Positions 25,320 to 33,024 of a DNA stretch of 64,000 nt are shown here, piece by piece. Positions within the stretch are counted from its first letter, which is position 1. Every line of letters begins with the position of its first letter. The notes beneath the pieces are model-generated. The model made no database searches and was not told where the DNA came from. It saw only the letters and a list, made by a program, of their open reading frames with translations. The stretch covers positions 1 through 64,000 of the forward strand of contig CACWQS010000004.1 in the NCBI GenBank assembly GCA_902763155.1, read 5' to 3'. Origin of the DNA: an uncultured Pseudomonadota bacterium (lineage in GTDB: Bacteria; Pseudomonadota; Alphaproteobacteria; RF32; CAG-239). The position numbers and the translations under genes are program-made.

Positions 25320-26078
25320 ATGACAGCATTATTGCAAATAAAAGATCTTTATGCCGGTGTGGCGGAAAATAAAAAAGAAATTATCAAAGGCTTAAACTTA
25401 ACGATTAACGCCGGCGAAGTGCACGCTATTATGGGACCGAACGGCGCCGGAAAATCAACCCTTTCTTATTTGCTTGCCGGTAAAAGTGATTACGAAATCA
25501 CGAGCGGAAAGATTGATTTTGACGGAAAAGATTTATCCGAGTTAACAACCTCTGAACGCGCCAATGCCGGTATTTTCTTAAGTATGCAATATCCGGTGGC
25601 AATACCGGGGGTTTCGGTCAGCAGTTTTTTGAAACATGCCGTTAATGCCAAGCGCAAATATGCCGGTTTGCCTGAGCTTGATGCGGCTGAGTTTCTGAAA
25701 GTTTTGCGCACGGCGGCCAAAGAACTCGGAGTGAGTGCCGAAATGTTAAAGCGCGAGATTAACGTCGGTTTTTCCGGTGGAGAAAAAAAGCGCTTGGAAA
25801 TTTTGCAAATGCGCCTTTTGGAACCCAAATTGGCAATTCTTGATGAAGCGGATTCGGGTTTGGATATTGATGCTTTGCGCATAGTGGCAGAGGGGGTTAA
25901 TCGCTTGCACAATAAAGATAATGCTTTATTGATTATTACCCACCATTTGGATTTACTCAATCTGATAGAGCCGGATTTTGTGCATATCTATGCCGACGGT
26001 CATATTGTTCGTTCCGGCGATAAAAGCTTGGCCGAAGCGTTGGAAAAAGACGGTTATAAATCTTTCTTGGAAGCATAA
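25320..26078 (+). CDS. sufC: Fe-S assembly ATPase SufC
   Basis: SufC is the ABC-type ATPase of SufBC2D that powers rearrangement of the scaffold. The 252-aa protein has Walker A GPNGAGKST (about residues 38-46), the ABC signature FSGGEKKR, Walker B LAILDEADSGLD and switch His in THH. Its start region, including the ribosome site, is the right copy of the 22-bp direct repeat. sufD follows after 2 bp. Confidence 0.96.
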   Translation: MTALLQIKDLYAGVAENKKEIIKGLNLTINAGEVHAIMGPNGAGKSTLSYLLAGKSDYEITSGKIDFDGKDLSELTTSERANAGIFLSMQYPVAIPGVSVSSFLKHAVNAKRKYAGLPELDAAEFLKVLRTAAKELGVSAEMLKREINVGFSGGEKKRLEILQMRLLEPKLAILDEADSGLDIDALRIVAEGVNRLHNKDNALLIITHHLDLLNLIEPDFVHIYADGHIVRSGDKSLAEALEKDGYKSFLEA

Positions 26079-26080
26079 AT

Positions 26081-27328
26081 ATGAGCATCGAATTTGAAAA
26101 AATACCTTTATGGGGCGAAGATATACCGTGGCTTTCCGGCCTGCGCGAAAAAGGTGCGCAAATATTTAATAATATCGGTTGGCCGAACGCTAAAACCGAG
26201 GCTTGGAAATATTCATATTTTCCACGGGCAGATATTGATAATTTGATGCTGGGGGATTATTCTCATAAATGCGAGCATGATTGCCATTGTCATGAAAAAA
26301 CGCTGACACCGTTTGCCGCTTACGGAATCAAGTTTTGCGATGGTCGGTTGACAAGCGAACATTTTGACTTACCTCAAGGAGTGGAAGCTAAATCTTTGGT
26401 AGAAGCAATTTACGACGGCGAAATTAAAAAATATCTGAATAAATCATTCGAGATGGAAAATTTCCCGTTTGCGGCAATGAATACGGCATTATTGGAACAA
26501 GGATTGGTATTGATTATCGAACGCGGCACTATTATAGATCGCCCGATTTTTATTTGCTATCATCAACATAATAATAACCGGCAACTAAGTTCCATACGCA
26601 ATATTATCGTGTTGGAAAATCGCGCTCAGGCCACAATCGTGGAATATTTTGAGGGCGAAGCTGATGCGCTCTATTTTAATAATGTTGTCAATGAAATTTA
26701 TTTGCAAAATGACGCTACTCTTTGCCATTATATTTATGCAAACGAAGCAAGGCGGGCGAGGCATATCGCCTTAAACAGCGTTAATGTGCGAGCAAACGCA
26801 AGTTATAAATCTTTTATCGCCCAAGGAGAATGTGCTTTAAGTAGGCATGAAAGCCACATTTTATTGCAGCAGGAAGGAGCAACTGCCGTGGTTAACGGGG
26901 CTTATCGTTTGGCGCAAAACGGAGTGAGCGACATCACTACCGATATCTGCCATTTGGCGGCGCATACTATTTCTAATCAACTGGTCAGAGGTGTGGCAGA
27001 CGGCAAATCTAAAGGGGTATTTCAAGGACGAATTCATATTGCGCCTGATGCTCAGCAAACCGAGGGCTATCAACAACATCGTGCGCTTTTGCTTAGTGAT
27101 GAAGCGGAAATTGATGCCAAACCGGAGTTGGAAATTTTTGCCGATGATGTGAAGTGCGCCCATGGTAATACCTGCGGTGATTTAGATGCCGAGCAACTAT
27201 TCTATATGCAGGCGCGCGGTATCAGCAAAGACGATGCCCGCCGCATTTTGATAGAAGCCCACATCAACGAAGCGCTAAACACCATTGCCGATACCAACGT
27301 GCAAAATTGGCTTAAGGAAAATTTTTGA
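26081..27328 (+). CDS. sufD: Fe-S assembly protein SufD
   Basis: SufD is the SufB paralogue that completes the SufBC2D scaffold and helps acquire iron. The 415-aa protein has an N-terminal PNAKTEAWKYSYF motif, the beta-helix core (QARHI-like RRARHIALNSVN region) and the C-terminal CAHGNTCGDLDAEQLFYMQARGIS block, including the conserved His near 358. In Suf operons a cysteine desulfurase (sufS) and sufE/sufU often follow; here an R2 repeat and terminator end the operon. Confidence 0.94.
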   Translation: MSIEFEKIPLWGEDIPWLSGLREKGAQIFNNIGWPNAKTEAWKYSYFPRADIDNLMLGDYSHKCEHDCHCHEKTLTPFAAYGIKFCDGRLTSEHFDLPQGVEAKSLVEAIYDGEIKKYLNKSFEMENFPFAAMNTALLEQGLVLIIERGTIIDRPIFICYHQHNNNRQLSSIRNIIVLENRAQATIVEYFEGEADALYFNNVVNEIYLQNDATLCHYIYANEARRARHIALNSVNVRANASYKSFIAQGECALSRHESHILLQQEGATAVVNGAYRLAQNGVSDITTDICHLAAHTISNQLVRGVADGKSKGVFQGRIHIAPDAQQTEGYQQHRALLLSDEAEIDAKPELEIFADDVKCAHGNTCGDLDAEQLFYMQARGISKDDARRILIEAHINEALNTIADTNVQNWLKENF

Positions 27329-27334
27329 TTCTCC

Positions 27335-27368
27335 ACGTCATTCTGAGGGTTTTACCCGAAGAATCCAA
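27335..27368. repeat. R2 palindromic repeat after sufD
   Basis: acgtcattctgag, ggttttaccc, gaagaatcca: the same 33-bp unit, in the opposite orientation, as the right end of the GIY-YIG insertion (25263-25295). Confidence 0.75.
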
Positions 27369-27413
27369 TATTCACTGCGCTAATGGTGAGATGTTCAACC
27401 GCCTAAAACGACG

Positions 27414-27440
27414 AAAAAAATAGCAGAAGCTATTTTTTAT
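27414..27440 (+). terminator. Intrinsic terminator of the suf operon
   Basis: aaaaaatagc pairs with gctatttttt around agaa. It lies just before the promoter of RNA copy C. Confidence 0.65.
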
Positions 27441-27470
27441 TTGACAATCCGCGCGATTTTTTTTTATTAT
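27441..27470 (+). promoter_or_regulatory. Promoter of structured RNA copy C
   Basis: Perfect TTGACA (27441-27446), 18-bp spacer, TATTAT (27465-27470). Confidence 0.65.
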
Positions 27471-27476
27471 AACAAC

Positions 27477-27670
27477 GCATTGGCGAAAAAGGCCGGTGTG
27501 GAGTATCGAAATCTCCTTCCCAAAGCACTAAGCAAAGAGGTGTAATTCTTTGCTACCTAAAGGTCAGCTGACCGGAGGGTGGCAGAATAAGCCTTTACGG
27601 TCAATATGTCACACTATGCTTTGGGATAGATTTCGAACTTCCGGTCGCTTTTTTATAAAGCGATTTTTTT
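27477..27670 (+). ncRNA. Structured RNA family, copy C (leader of XRE regulator)
   Basis: P1 is GGAG 27500-27503 with TTCC 27639-27642, then tcgaaatct 27506-27514 with agatttcga 27628-27636, extended by cccaaagca 27519-27527 with tgctttggg 27617-27625 (9 bp perfect). Inside are hairpins 27531-27538/27547-27554 and 27558-27563/27592-27597, the latter enclosing ggtcagctgacc. The terminator is 27645-27650/27657-27663 plus T7. gaccggag (27570-27577) can alternatively pair with ttccggtc (27639-27646), across the P1/terminator junction. The interior differs from copies A and B, so C belongs to a D/E-like subgroup. Confidence 0.72.
27643..27670 (+). terminator. Intrinsic terminator ending RNA copy C
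   Basis: tcgctt/aaagcga stem followed by seven T residues, 23 bp before the XRE start codon. Confidence 0.75.
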
Positions 27671-27692
27671 AATTTAAAAAATGGAGGTTACA

Positions 27693-28109
27693 TTGTCCGA
27701 TTCGATTCCTAATCCTATTGATATTCACGTTGGCAAACGTGTGAGATTACGGCGCAATATTTTACGCATTACACAAAAAGAACTTGGCGAGATGTTGGGG
27801 CTGGCTTTTCAACAAATACAAAAATACGAAAAAGGAGATAACCGCATCAGTGCCAGTCGTTTGTGGGATATCAGTAAGGTTTTAGGTGTGCCGGTAGGCT
27901 TTTTTTATGAAGAGATTGACGACGAAACAGACGCGCAAAGCCCGCGCCCGAAAAATGATGATGAAGAATATTTAAAAGAATTGACGAACGACCCCATGCA
28001 ACGCGAAGAAACTCTGAAATTGGTGCGCGCTTACTACAAAATTCATAACCGAACCTTGGCAAAAAACATTCTTAACGTTATAGAAACCGCATCAAAATCA
28101 GTATATTAG
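27693..28109 (+). CDS. XRE-family transcriptional regulator
   Basis: This alphaproteobacterial XRE protein has an HTH_3 domain at about residues 10-70 (IHVGKRVRLRRNILRITQKE, then LGLAFQQIQKYEKGDNRISA) and an acidic, helical C-terminal half (about 75-138). The ATG at 27681 overlaps GGAGG (27683-27687), which is well placed for the in-frame TTG at 27693, so TTG is the likely start and the product has 138 aa. It follows RNA copy C and its terminator. Such proteins often act as repressors in prophages or as general regulators; no phage genes are near. Target unknown. Confidence 0.85.
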   Translation: MSDSIPNPIDIHVGKRVRLRRNILRITQKELGEMLGLAFQQIQKYEKGDNRISASRLWDISKVLGVPVGFFYEEIDDETDAQSPRPKNDDEEYLKELTNDPMQREETLKLVRAYYKIHNRTLAKNILNVIETASKSVY

Positions 28110-28116
28110 CAACATA

Positions 28117-28152
28117 ACAAAAATACCGCCCCGAATAGAGCGGCATTTTTGT
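28117..28152. terminator. Bidirectional terminator between XRE gene and OmpA-family gene
   Basis: aaaaata-ccgc pairs with gcgg-catttttg (one mismatch), with A-rich left and T-rich right flanks. Confidence 0.65.
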
Positions 28153-28170
28153 TGCTTTAGCAAAAGCAAA

Positions 28171-28809
28171 TTATTGTGCGTTAATCAGCATAATCTCCAC
28201 ACGTCTGTTCTGCGCCTTACCTTCTTCGGTGGCGTTAGAGGCAATCGGGTTAGCCGCACCGGCACCATAGGCATTTAAACGACCTGCTTCAACTCCCCGC
28301 AACGCCAAATAGTTAGCCACAGCCAATGCTCGTTTTTGCGACAGCGGAATATTGATTTTATCATTACCGGTGCTATCAGTATAGCCGACAATTTGCAACT
28401 TAGTTTTATCATATTCTTTTGCAACCAAAGCCACTGAATCTAAAACTCTGTTAGATGTTACTTTCAGGGTGGCTTCATTAGTATTAAAGGTGATGCTGTT
28501 CGGCATAATTAAGCGGACATTGTCGCCATCACGCAAAACTTGTACACCTGTTCCGGCTAATTGCTCACGCAATTTACGTGCCTGAATATCCATATAACCG
28601 CCACTTGCCGCACCGGCTGCCGCACCAACACCGGCACCGATAAGAGCACCTTTTTCACCGCCGATAATAGCGCCCAAGCCGGCACCAACAGCCGTGCCGA
28701 TACCGGTTCCCCACGCGGTTTTAGAAACTTTACTTTCACCGGTATAAGGGTCTGTGGCACAAGCCGCCAAAAAACTAACCATCATCAATGATAAAATAAA
28801 TTTTTTCAT
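28171..28809 (-). CDS. OmpA-family peptidoglycan-binding lipoprotein
   Basis: The 212-aa product starts with a lipoprotein signal peptide (MKKFILSLMMVSFLAAC, Cys17), then a Gly-rich glycine-zipper region (about residues 35-75, GTAVGAGLGAIIGGEKGALIG and similar). The C-terminal OmpA/MotB domain follows, with the NDxIxxPLSQKRALAVANYL-type motif and GAGAANPIASNATEEGKAQNRRVEI. Such proteins anchor the outer membrane to peptidoglycan. The ATG at 28809 is chosen because GGAG from the upstream ATG region serves as its ribosome site. The valS stop is 11 bp away, so the two are co-transcribed. Confidence 0.9.
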   Translation of the reverse strand: MKKFILSLMMVSFLAACATDPYTGESKVSKTAWGTGIGTAVGAGLGAIIGGEKGALIGAGVGAAAGAASGGYMDIQARKLREQLAGTGVQVLRDGDNVRLIMPNSITFNTNEATLKVTSNRVLDSVALVAKEYDKTKLQIVGYTDSTGNDKINIPLSQKRALAVANYLALRGVEAGRLNAYGAGAANPIASNATEEGKAQNRRVEIMLINAQ

Positions 28810-28820
28810 ATTTTTCTCCA

Positions 28821-31457
28821 TTAAAAATTAGCTATACGCGCCAAGGCTTCTTCTACTTTGGCCTTATTTTCCAAAGCTTCGGATTGGCGGCGTTTTTCTT
28901 CGGCCACCACTTTTTCCGGTGCCTTGGCTACAAAGCTTTCGTTATTCAATTTGCGCGCATAGTTTTCCAAGTTCTTATTTAGTGTTTCAAGTTCTTTGTT
29001 CAAGCGTTCGCGCTCGGCAGCAAAATCAACCACACCTTTGAGCGGAATTAAAATCGTCGCATCACGGCACACCGTTTGCACCATATCTTTGCTGATTTCC
29101 TTATTTCCGAGTGGTTCCAGCGTTTCCAAACGTGCCAAAGTACAAATCAGCTTATTTTGCTTGTCAAGGGTTTTCAAATCGGCATCAGAAGCTTTGGTAT
29201 AAACATGCAATTTAGCACCGGCCGGCAAATTCATTGCCGAGCGCAGCGAACGCACTGCCGAAATAAAGTCAATCGCCCAGTCTATTTCAGCTTTGTTTTG
29301 TTCGTTAATGATTTCATTTAACGGCCATTCAGTTTTAATCAGCTTTGTGTTGCGGACGGCCAAATTATTCCACAATTCAGCAGTTACAAACGGCATAAAC
29401 GGATGCAAAATCACTAAAATTCGGTCAAGTACCCAAGCGGCGGTGGCGCGTGTTTCCTTAATATCATCGGTGTTTTCGCCGTAGAAAATCGGCTTGGTCA
29501 ATTCAATATACCAGTCACAGAAAGTACCCCAAACAAATTGATAAACCGCATTTGCCGCATCAGAAAAACGATAGTTATTTAAATTATCGGTTACATCTTT
29601 GGTGGCTTCAATAGCTTTGGCAATAATCCATTTATTGATTTCAAGCTTGGCATTTTTTACATCAAAATCTTTAACCGAATAGCATTCGTTCATCTCGCAA
29701 AAACGAGCGGCATTCCAAAGTTTGGTTGCAAAGTTGCGATAGCCTTGAATACGAGAATCCGAAAGGTTAATGTCGCGTCCTTGTGTCTCCGACGAAGCCA
29801 TAAAGAAACGCAACGCATCGGCACCGTATTTTTCGATTGTTTCCATCGGGTCAACGGTGTTGCCTTTAGACTTGCTCATTTTGCGTCCTTGTTCATCACG
29901 CACCAATCCGTGAATATAGCATTTCTTAAACGGCACGCGTTTCATCATATACATACTCATCATCATCATTCGGGCAACCCAGAAAAAGATGATATCAAAA
30001 CCGGTTACCAACACTGAAGTTGGGTAAAATGTTTTTAAGTATTCAGTGCTTTCCGGCCAACCGAGTGTTGAAAATGCCCATAAGCCCGATGAAAACCAAG
30101 TGTCTAAAACATCTGTTTCGCGGCGCAATTCAACATGCTTGCCATAGTGTTTATCTGCAACATTCTGCGCTTCTTCTTCATTTTCTTCGCAAAAAATTGT
30201 TTCATCCGGACCATACCAAATCGGCATCTGATGCCCCCACCAGAGTTGACGCGAAATGCACCACGGCTGAATATTGTTCATCCATTCAAAATAGGTCTTT
30301 TCATACACTGCCGGCACAAATTCCATTTCTTTATCGTGAACGGCTCTGCGTGCTTCAATGGCCAATTTCGGCGCATCAACAAACCATTGATCGGTCATAT
30401 ACGGCTCAATTACCACACCGCTTCTGTCGCCGTAAGGAATAACCATCGGGTGATCTTCAATTTTTTCCATCAAACCGAGCTTTTCCAGCTCTTCAATGGT
30501 CTTTACGCGAGCTTCTTGCGTGCTCATACCGGCGTACGGCGTGTTTTCATTCAGTGTAGCATCCGGATTCAAAATGTTAATCATCGGCAAATTATGACGT
30601 TTACCGACTTCAAAGTCGTTAAAATCGTGCGCCGGTGTAATCTTCACTGCACCGGTTCCTTTTTCCGGATCGGCGTGGTCGTCGGCAATAATCGGAATCA
30701 CGCGATTGGCAATCGGCAAAATACAATTTTTACCGATTAGATGATTCAATTTCGGATTATCTTTCGAAACCGCAACTGCCGTATCGCCAAACATAGTTTC
30801 CGGACGCGTGGTGGCAATATGGATAAATTCGTTCGGATTATCCTCTAGCGGATATTTATAGTAATACATTTTGCCGACCGTTTCCTTTTGTACCACTTCC
30901 AAATCCGAAACCGCGGTTTCAAGTTTCGGATCCCAGTTCACCAATTTTTTGGCTTTATAAATCAAACCGTCTTTGTAGAGCGAAACAAAAATTTTGCGAA
31001 CGGCGCGCGATAAACCTTCGTCCATGGTGAAACGCTCTCTGCTCCAATCGCACGAAGCCCCCAAACGGCGCAGTTGCTTACAAATAGTGCCGCCGGATTT
31101 TTTCTTCCATTCCCAAACCGTTTCCACAAACTTTTCGCGCCCTAAATCATGGCGAGTCAAACCTTCTTTGGCCAAATTGCGCTCTACCACCATTTGGGTA
31201 GCAATACCGGCATGGTCGGTTCCCGGTTGCCATAAAACTTTTTTACCTTGCATGCGATTATAGCGGATTAAAATATCCTGCAAGGTGTTATCAAGCGCAT
31301 GCCCCATGTGCAAAACGCCGGTAACATTCGGTGGCGGAATTACAATAGCAAAAGCATCTTTATCAGAGCGCATATCCGGTTTAAAATCACCGTCATTTTC
31401 CCATTTGGCATAAACTTTTTCTTCGAATTCCTTCGGATTATAATTTTTTTCTAACAT
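28821..31457 (-). CDS. valS: Valyl-tRNA synthetase
   Basis: This class I synthetase charges tRNA-Val and edits mischarged threonine. The 878-aa protein has the HIGH-type motif in PPNVTGVLHMGHAL (about residues 38-51), the editing domain (TTRPETMFGDTAVAV), KMSKS in GRKMSKSKGNTVDPM (about 527), and a C-terminal coiled coil (from about 810). The PopZ-like gene lies upstream, an arrangement also known in Caulobacter. Confidence 0.96.
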   Translation of the reverse strand: MLEKNYNPKEFEEKVYAKWENDGDFKPDMRSDKDAFAIVIPPPNVTGVLHMGHALDNTLQDILIRYNRMQGKKVLWQPGTDHAGIATQMVVERNLAKEGLTRHDLGREKFVETVWEWKKKSGGTICKQLRRLGASCDWSRERFTMDEGLSRAVRKIFVSLYKDGLIYKAKKLVNWDPKLETAVSDLEVVQKETVGKMYYYKYPLEDNPNEFIHIATTRPETMFGDTAVAVSKDNPKLNHLIGKNCILPIANRVIPIIADDHADPEKGTGAVKITPAHDFNDFEVGKRHNLPMINILNPDATLNENTPYAGMSTQEARVKTIEELEKLGLMEKIEDHPMVIPYGDRSGVVIEPYMTDQWFVDAPKLAIEARRAVHDKEMEFVPAVYEKTYFEWMNNIQPWCISRQLWWGHQMPIWYGPDETIFCEENEEEAQNVADKHYGKHVELRRETDVLDTWFSSGLWAFSTLGWPESTEYLKTFYPTSVLVTGFDIIFFWVARMMMMSMYMMKRVPFKKCYIHGLVRDEQGRKMSKSKGNTVDPMETIEKYGADALRFFMASSETQGRDINLSDSRIQGYRNFATKLWNAARFCEMNECYSVKDFDVKNAKLEINKWIIAKAIEATKDVTDNLNNYRFSDAANAVYQFVWGTFCDWYIELTKPIFYGENTDDIKETRATAAWVLDRILVILHPFMPFVTAELWNNLAVRNTKLIKTEWPLNEIINEQNKAEIDWAIDFISAVRSLRSAMNLPAGAKLHVYTKASDADLKTLDKQNKLICTLARLETLEPLGNKEISKDMVQTVCRDATILIPLKGVVDFAAERERLNKELETLNKNLENYARKLNNESFVAKAPEKVVAEEKRRQSEALENKAKVEEALARIANF

Positions 31458-31538
31458 TTTCTCTTTCCATAAATTTAATTAAATATCGGGTTGTCAATAA
31501 CATTTCGTAAGCAAGAAAAACACCCTCTGAAAACAAGG

Positions 31539-31853
31539 TTACGCGTCTTTCTTTGCGCGCACTCGAACACCCGAGACAACGACCGGTTGCGGACGACGAT
31601 TAAAATAACTGCGGTACTTTTTCATCATTTTTTGTGCCACATCATCAAAGTTCCAAACCCCTAATCCATAAGGAATATCCTCGCGCTTGACTAACATATT
31701 GCGCGAAAGTTCGAATACCTCATCTTCCGGCTTCAACACAGCACTCCCGGCAGGATAAAAAGATTTAAAATATTGGCGACGCTCCTTTTCCACAATCGCC
31801 TCGCGAATGGATTTCAAAATATCGTCAATTGATGCTTCTTTCAAATCTGCCAT
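31539..31853 (-). CDS. Short PopZ-like protein
   Basis: PopZ is the alphaproteobacterial polar organiser that anchors ParB and polar proteins. Its gene lies upstream of valS in Caulobacter, as here. The 104-aa product has an N-terminal helix ASIDDILKSIREAIVEKE resembling PopZ's MEEILASIRRIISED-type segment and a DEVFELS motif like PopZ's DDEVLEL. The long Pro/acidic linker and the C-terminal oligomerisation helices of PopZ are missing; a basic tail (NRRPQPVVVSGVRVRAKKDA) replaces them. It may be a reduced or diverged PopZ; assignment rests on synteny and two short motifs. Confidence 0.55.
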   Translation of the reverse strand: MADLKEASIDDILKSIREAIVEKERRQYFKSFYPAGSAVLKPEDEVFELSRNMLVKREDIPYGLGVWNFDDVAQKMMKKYRSYFNRRPQPVVVSGVRVRAKKDA

Positions 31854-31956
31854 AGATGAACTAACCTCAAAAACAAACTAACTGCGCATATAATAGCAGA
31901 CTAAAATGCAAATGGCAACAGCTTTTATTTATTTTTTTCACCTACATATAAACGTG

Positions 31957-31985
31957 TTGACATCGCAATCAGCTTATCATACTAC
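31957..31985 (+). promoter_or_regulatory. Promoter of the GDPD gene
   Basis: Perfect TTGACA (31957-31962), 17-bp spacer, TACTAC (31980-31985). Confidence 0.5.
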
Positions 31986-32020
31986 ATTAGTAGTAGCATT
32001 TTAATAAATAGAGGTGATAC

Positions 32021-32944
32021 ATGGAGCAAAACAAAAGTTGCATTTTTTGCCATAGGGGATTATACGGATGCACCGATGTCAATCAGAATTTCTTAAAAAT
32101 GCCTTATGCAAAAGGAGAACTTTTGAGCAAATTGCCTCCTGAAAATTCATATACTTCTATTAAGGCCGCATTTGATGTCGGATATAATGTGGAATTAGAT
32201 GTGTGCATGACAAAAGATAATTTTTTAATTGTAACACATACAAATCATCTGCCGGTACATGTAAAAAATGCTTTAGAAACAGATTACGTCAGTACCAAAA
32301 CATTTCGTGAGATATCTGAGATGGAAACCGGTATCGGAGGAAAAACAGAAGCTTTTCTCACATATGAAAGATTTCTTTATTTACTTCAGCAATACCCTGA
32401 TTGTTTTGCTAACATTGAAATCAAAGGCACAATAGAGCCGGATGACGCTCTTCCGCCTCAAAAAAGTCCATCGATTGTAGAGCAACTTTTTAAAAACACT
32501 CCGGAAACATTAAATAATCGCATTATTTGGTCTTCTTTTTCTACAGAAAAGATATCACAATTTAAAAAGTTGAACCCAAAAGCAAAAGTTGCACAACTTT
32601 TTTGCGAGTTAAAAGATAATGAACCCTATATTTTTGAGAATAGAACAGACAGATATTGGCAATTTACATATAAAAATATTGAATCTATTCACAAACAAGT
32701 TCATATAGAAGCGGCTCATGTTGAAATTAGTACACTCTGTGATAATGATGCTCTTGCCTACTGTTTTCATAATGGTATCCATATTCGGACTTGGGCTTTG
32801 TTGGAGAGAAATCCCGAAAAAGACCTTATAGCCAAACAAAATATACAAAAGCTTATTCAATTAAAGAAAAAATATCCTGATTTATGCTTCGATATTATTA
32901 CAGATTATGCCCCGATTGTAGAAAAATTCATTACTTCAATGTAA
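32021..32944 (+). CDS. Glycerophosphodiester phosphodiesterase-family protein
   Basis: GDPD enzymes hydrolyse glycerophosphodiesters to glycerol-3-phosphate and an alcohol. The 307-aa protein has family catalytic landmarks: CHRG near residue 11 (His-Arg), PENSYTSIKAA, the metal-binding VELDVCMTKDNFLIVTH (Glu, Asp and His), IEIKG and the C-terminal RTWAL. No signal peptide is seen, so it is likely cytosolic. AGAGGTGA lies 7 bp before the ATG. The base composition is more AT-rich than neighbours. A terminator shared with rpoC follows. Confidence 0.87.
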   Translation: MEQNKSCIFCHRGLYGCTDVNQNFLKMPYAKGELLSKLPPENSYTSIKAAFDVGYNVELDVCMTKDNFLIVTHTNHLPVHVKNALETDYVSTKTFREISEMETGIGGKTEAFLTYERFLYLLQQYPDCFANIEIKGTIEPDDALPPQKSPSIVEQLFKNTPETLNNRIIWSSFSTEKISQFKKLNPKAKVAQLFCELKDNEPYIFENRTDRYWQFTYKNIESIHKQVHIEAAHVEISTLCDNDALAYCFHNGIHIRTWALLERNPEKDLIAKQNIQKLIQLKKKYPDLCFDIITDYAPIVEKFITSM

Positions 32945-32961
32945 AACAGCAAGCTATTTTA

Positions 32962-33000
32962 TAAAAAAAATCCCCCTCTTTACCGTAGGCAAAAAGGGGG
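32962..33000. terminator. Bidirectional terminator between GDPD gene and rpoC
   Basis: cccccttttt-type stem (32972-32980 with 32991-33000) and an A8 run on the left give a strong T-tailed terminator for the rpoBC transcript on the minus strand. Confidence 0.8.
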
Positions 33001-33024
33001 ACTGATCAGCTATCCGTTATAGGA

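Larger units (their letters stand above)
24836..25322. mobile_element. GIY-YIG-bearing insertion at the sufB/sufC junction with 22-bp direct repeats
   Basis: An exact 22-bp direct repeat (24836-24857 and 25301-25322, core gcgtggggtaaaaatg) brackets the insertion. Removing 465 bp restores a normal junction: sufB TAA, two bases, sufC ATG. Inside each end lies an R2 palindrome in opposite orientation (acgtcattctgag at 24862-24874; ctcagaatgacgt at 25283-25295). Between them is one gene, a GIY-YIG nuclease. There is no transposase. A 22-bp target duplication is long for a DDE transposon, so an endonuclease-driven mechanism is plausible but unproven. Confidence 0.75.

Noticed and set aside
24836..25322. 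Insertion sequence with transposase
   Set aside because: The only gene is a GIY-YIG nuclease; there is no DDE, HUH or serine recombinase gene.
30020..30740. Plus-strand frames of 140 and 201 codons opposite valS
   Set aside because: They overlap each other and valS, and their translations are rich in His/Arg/Phe with no domain, as expected of antisense shadows.
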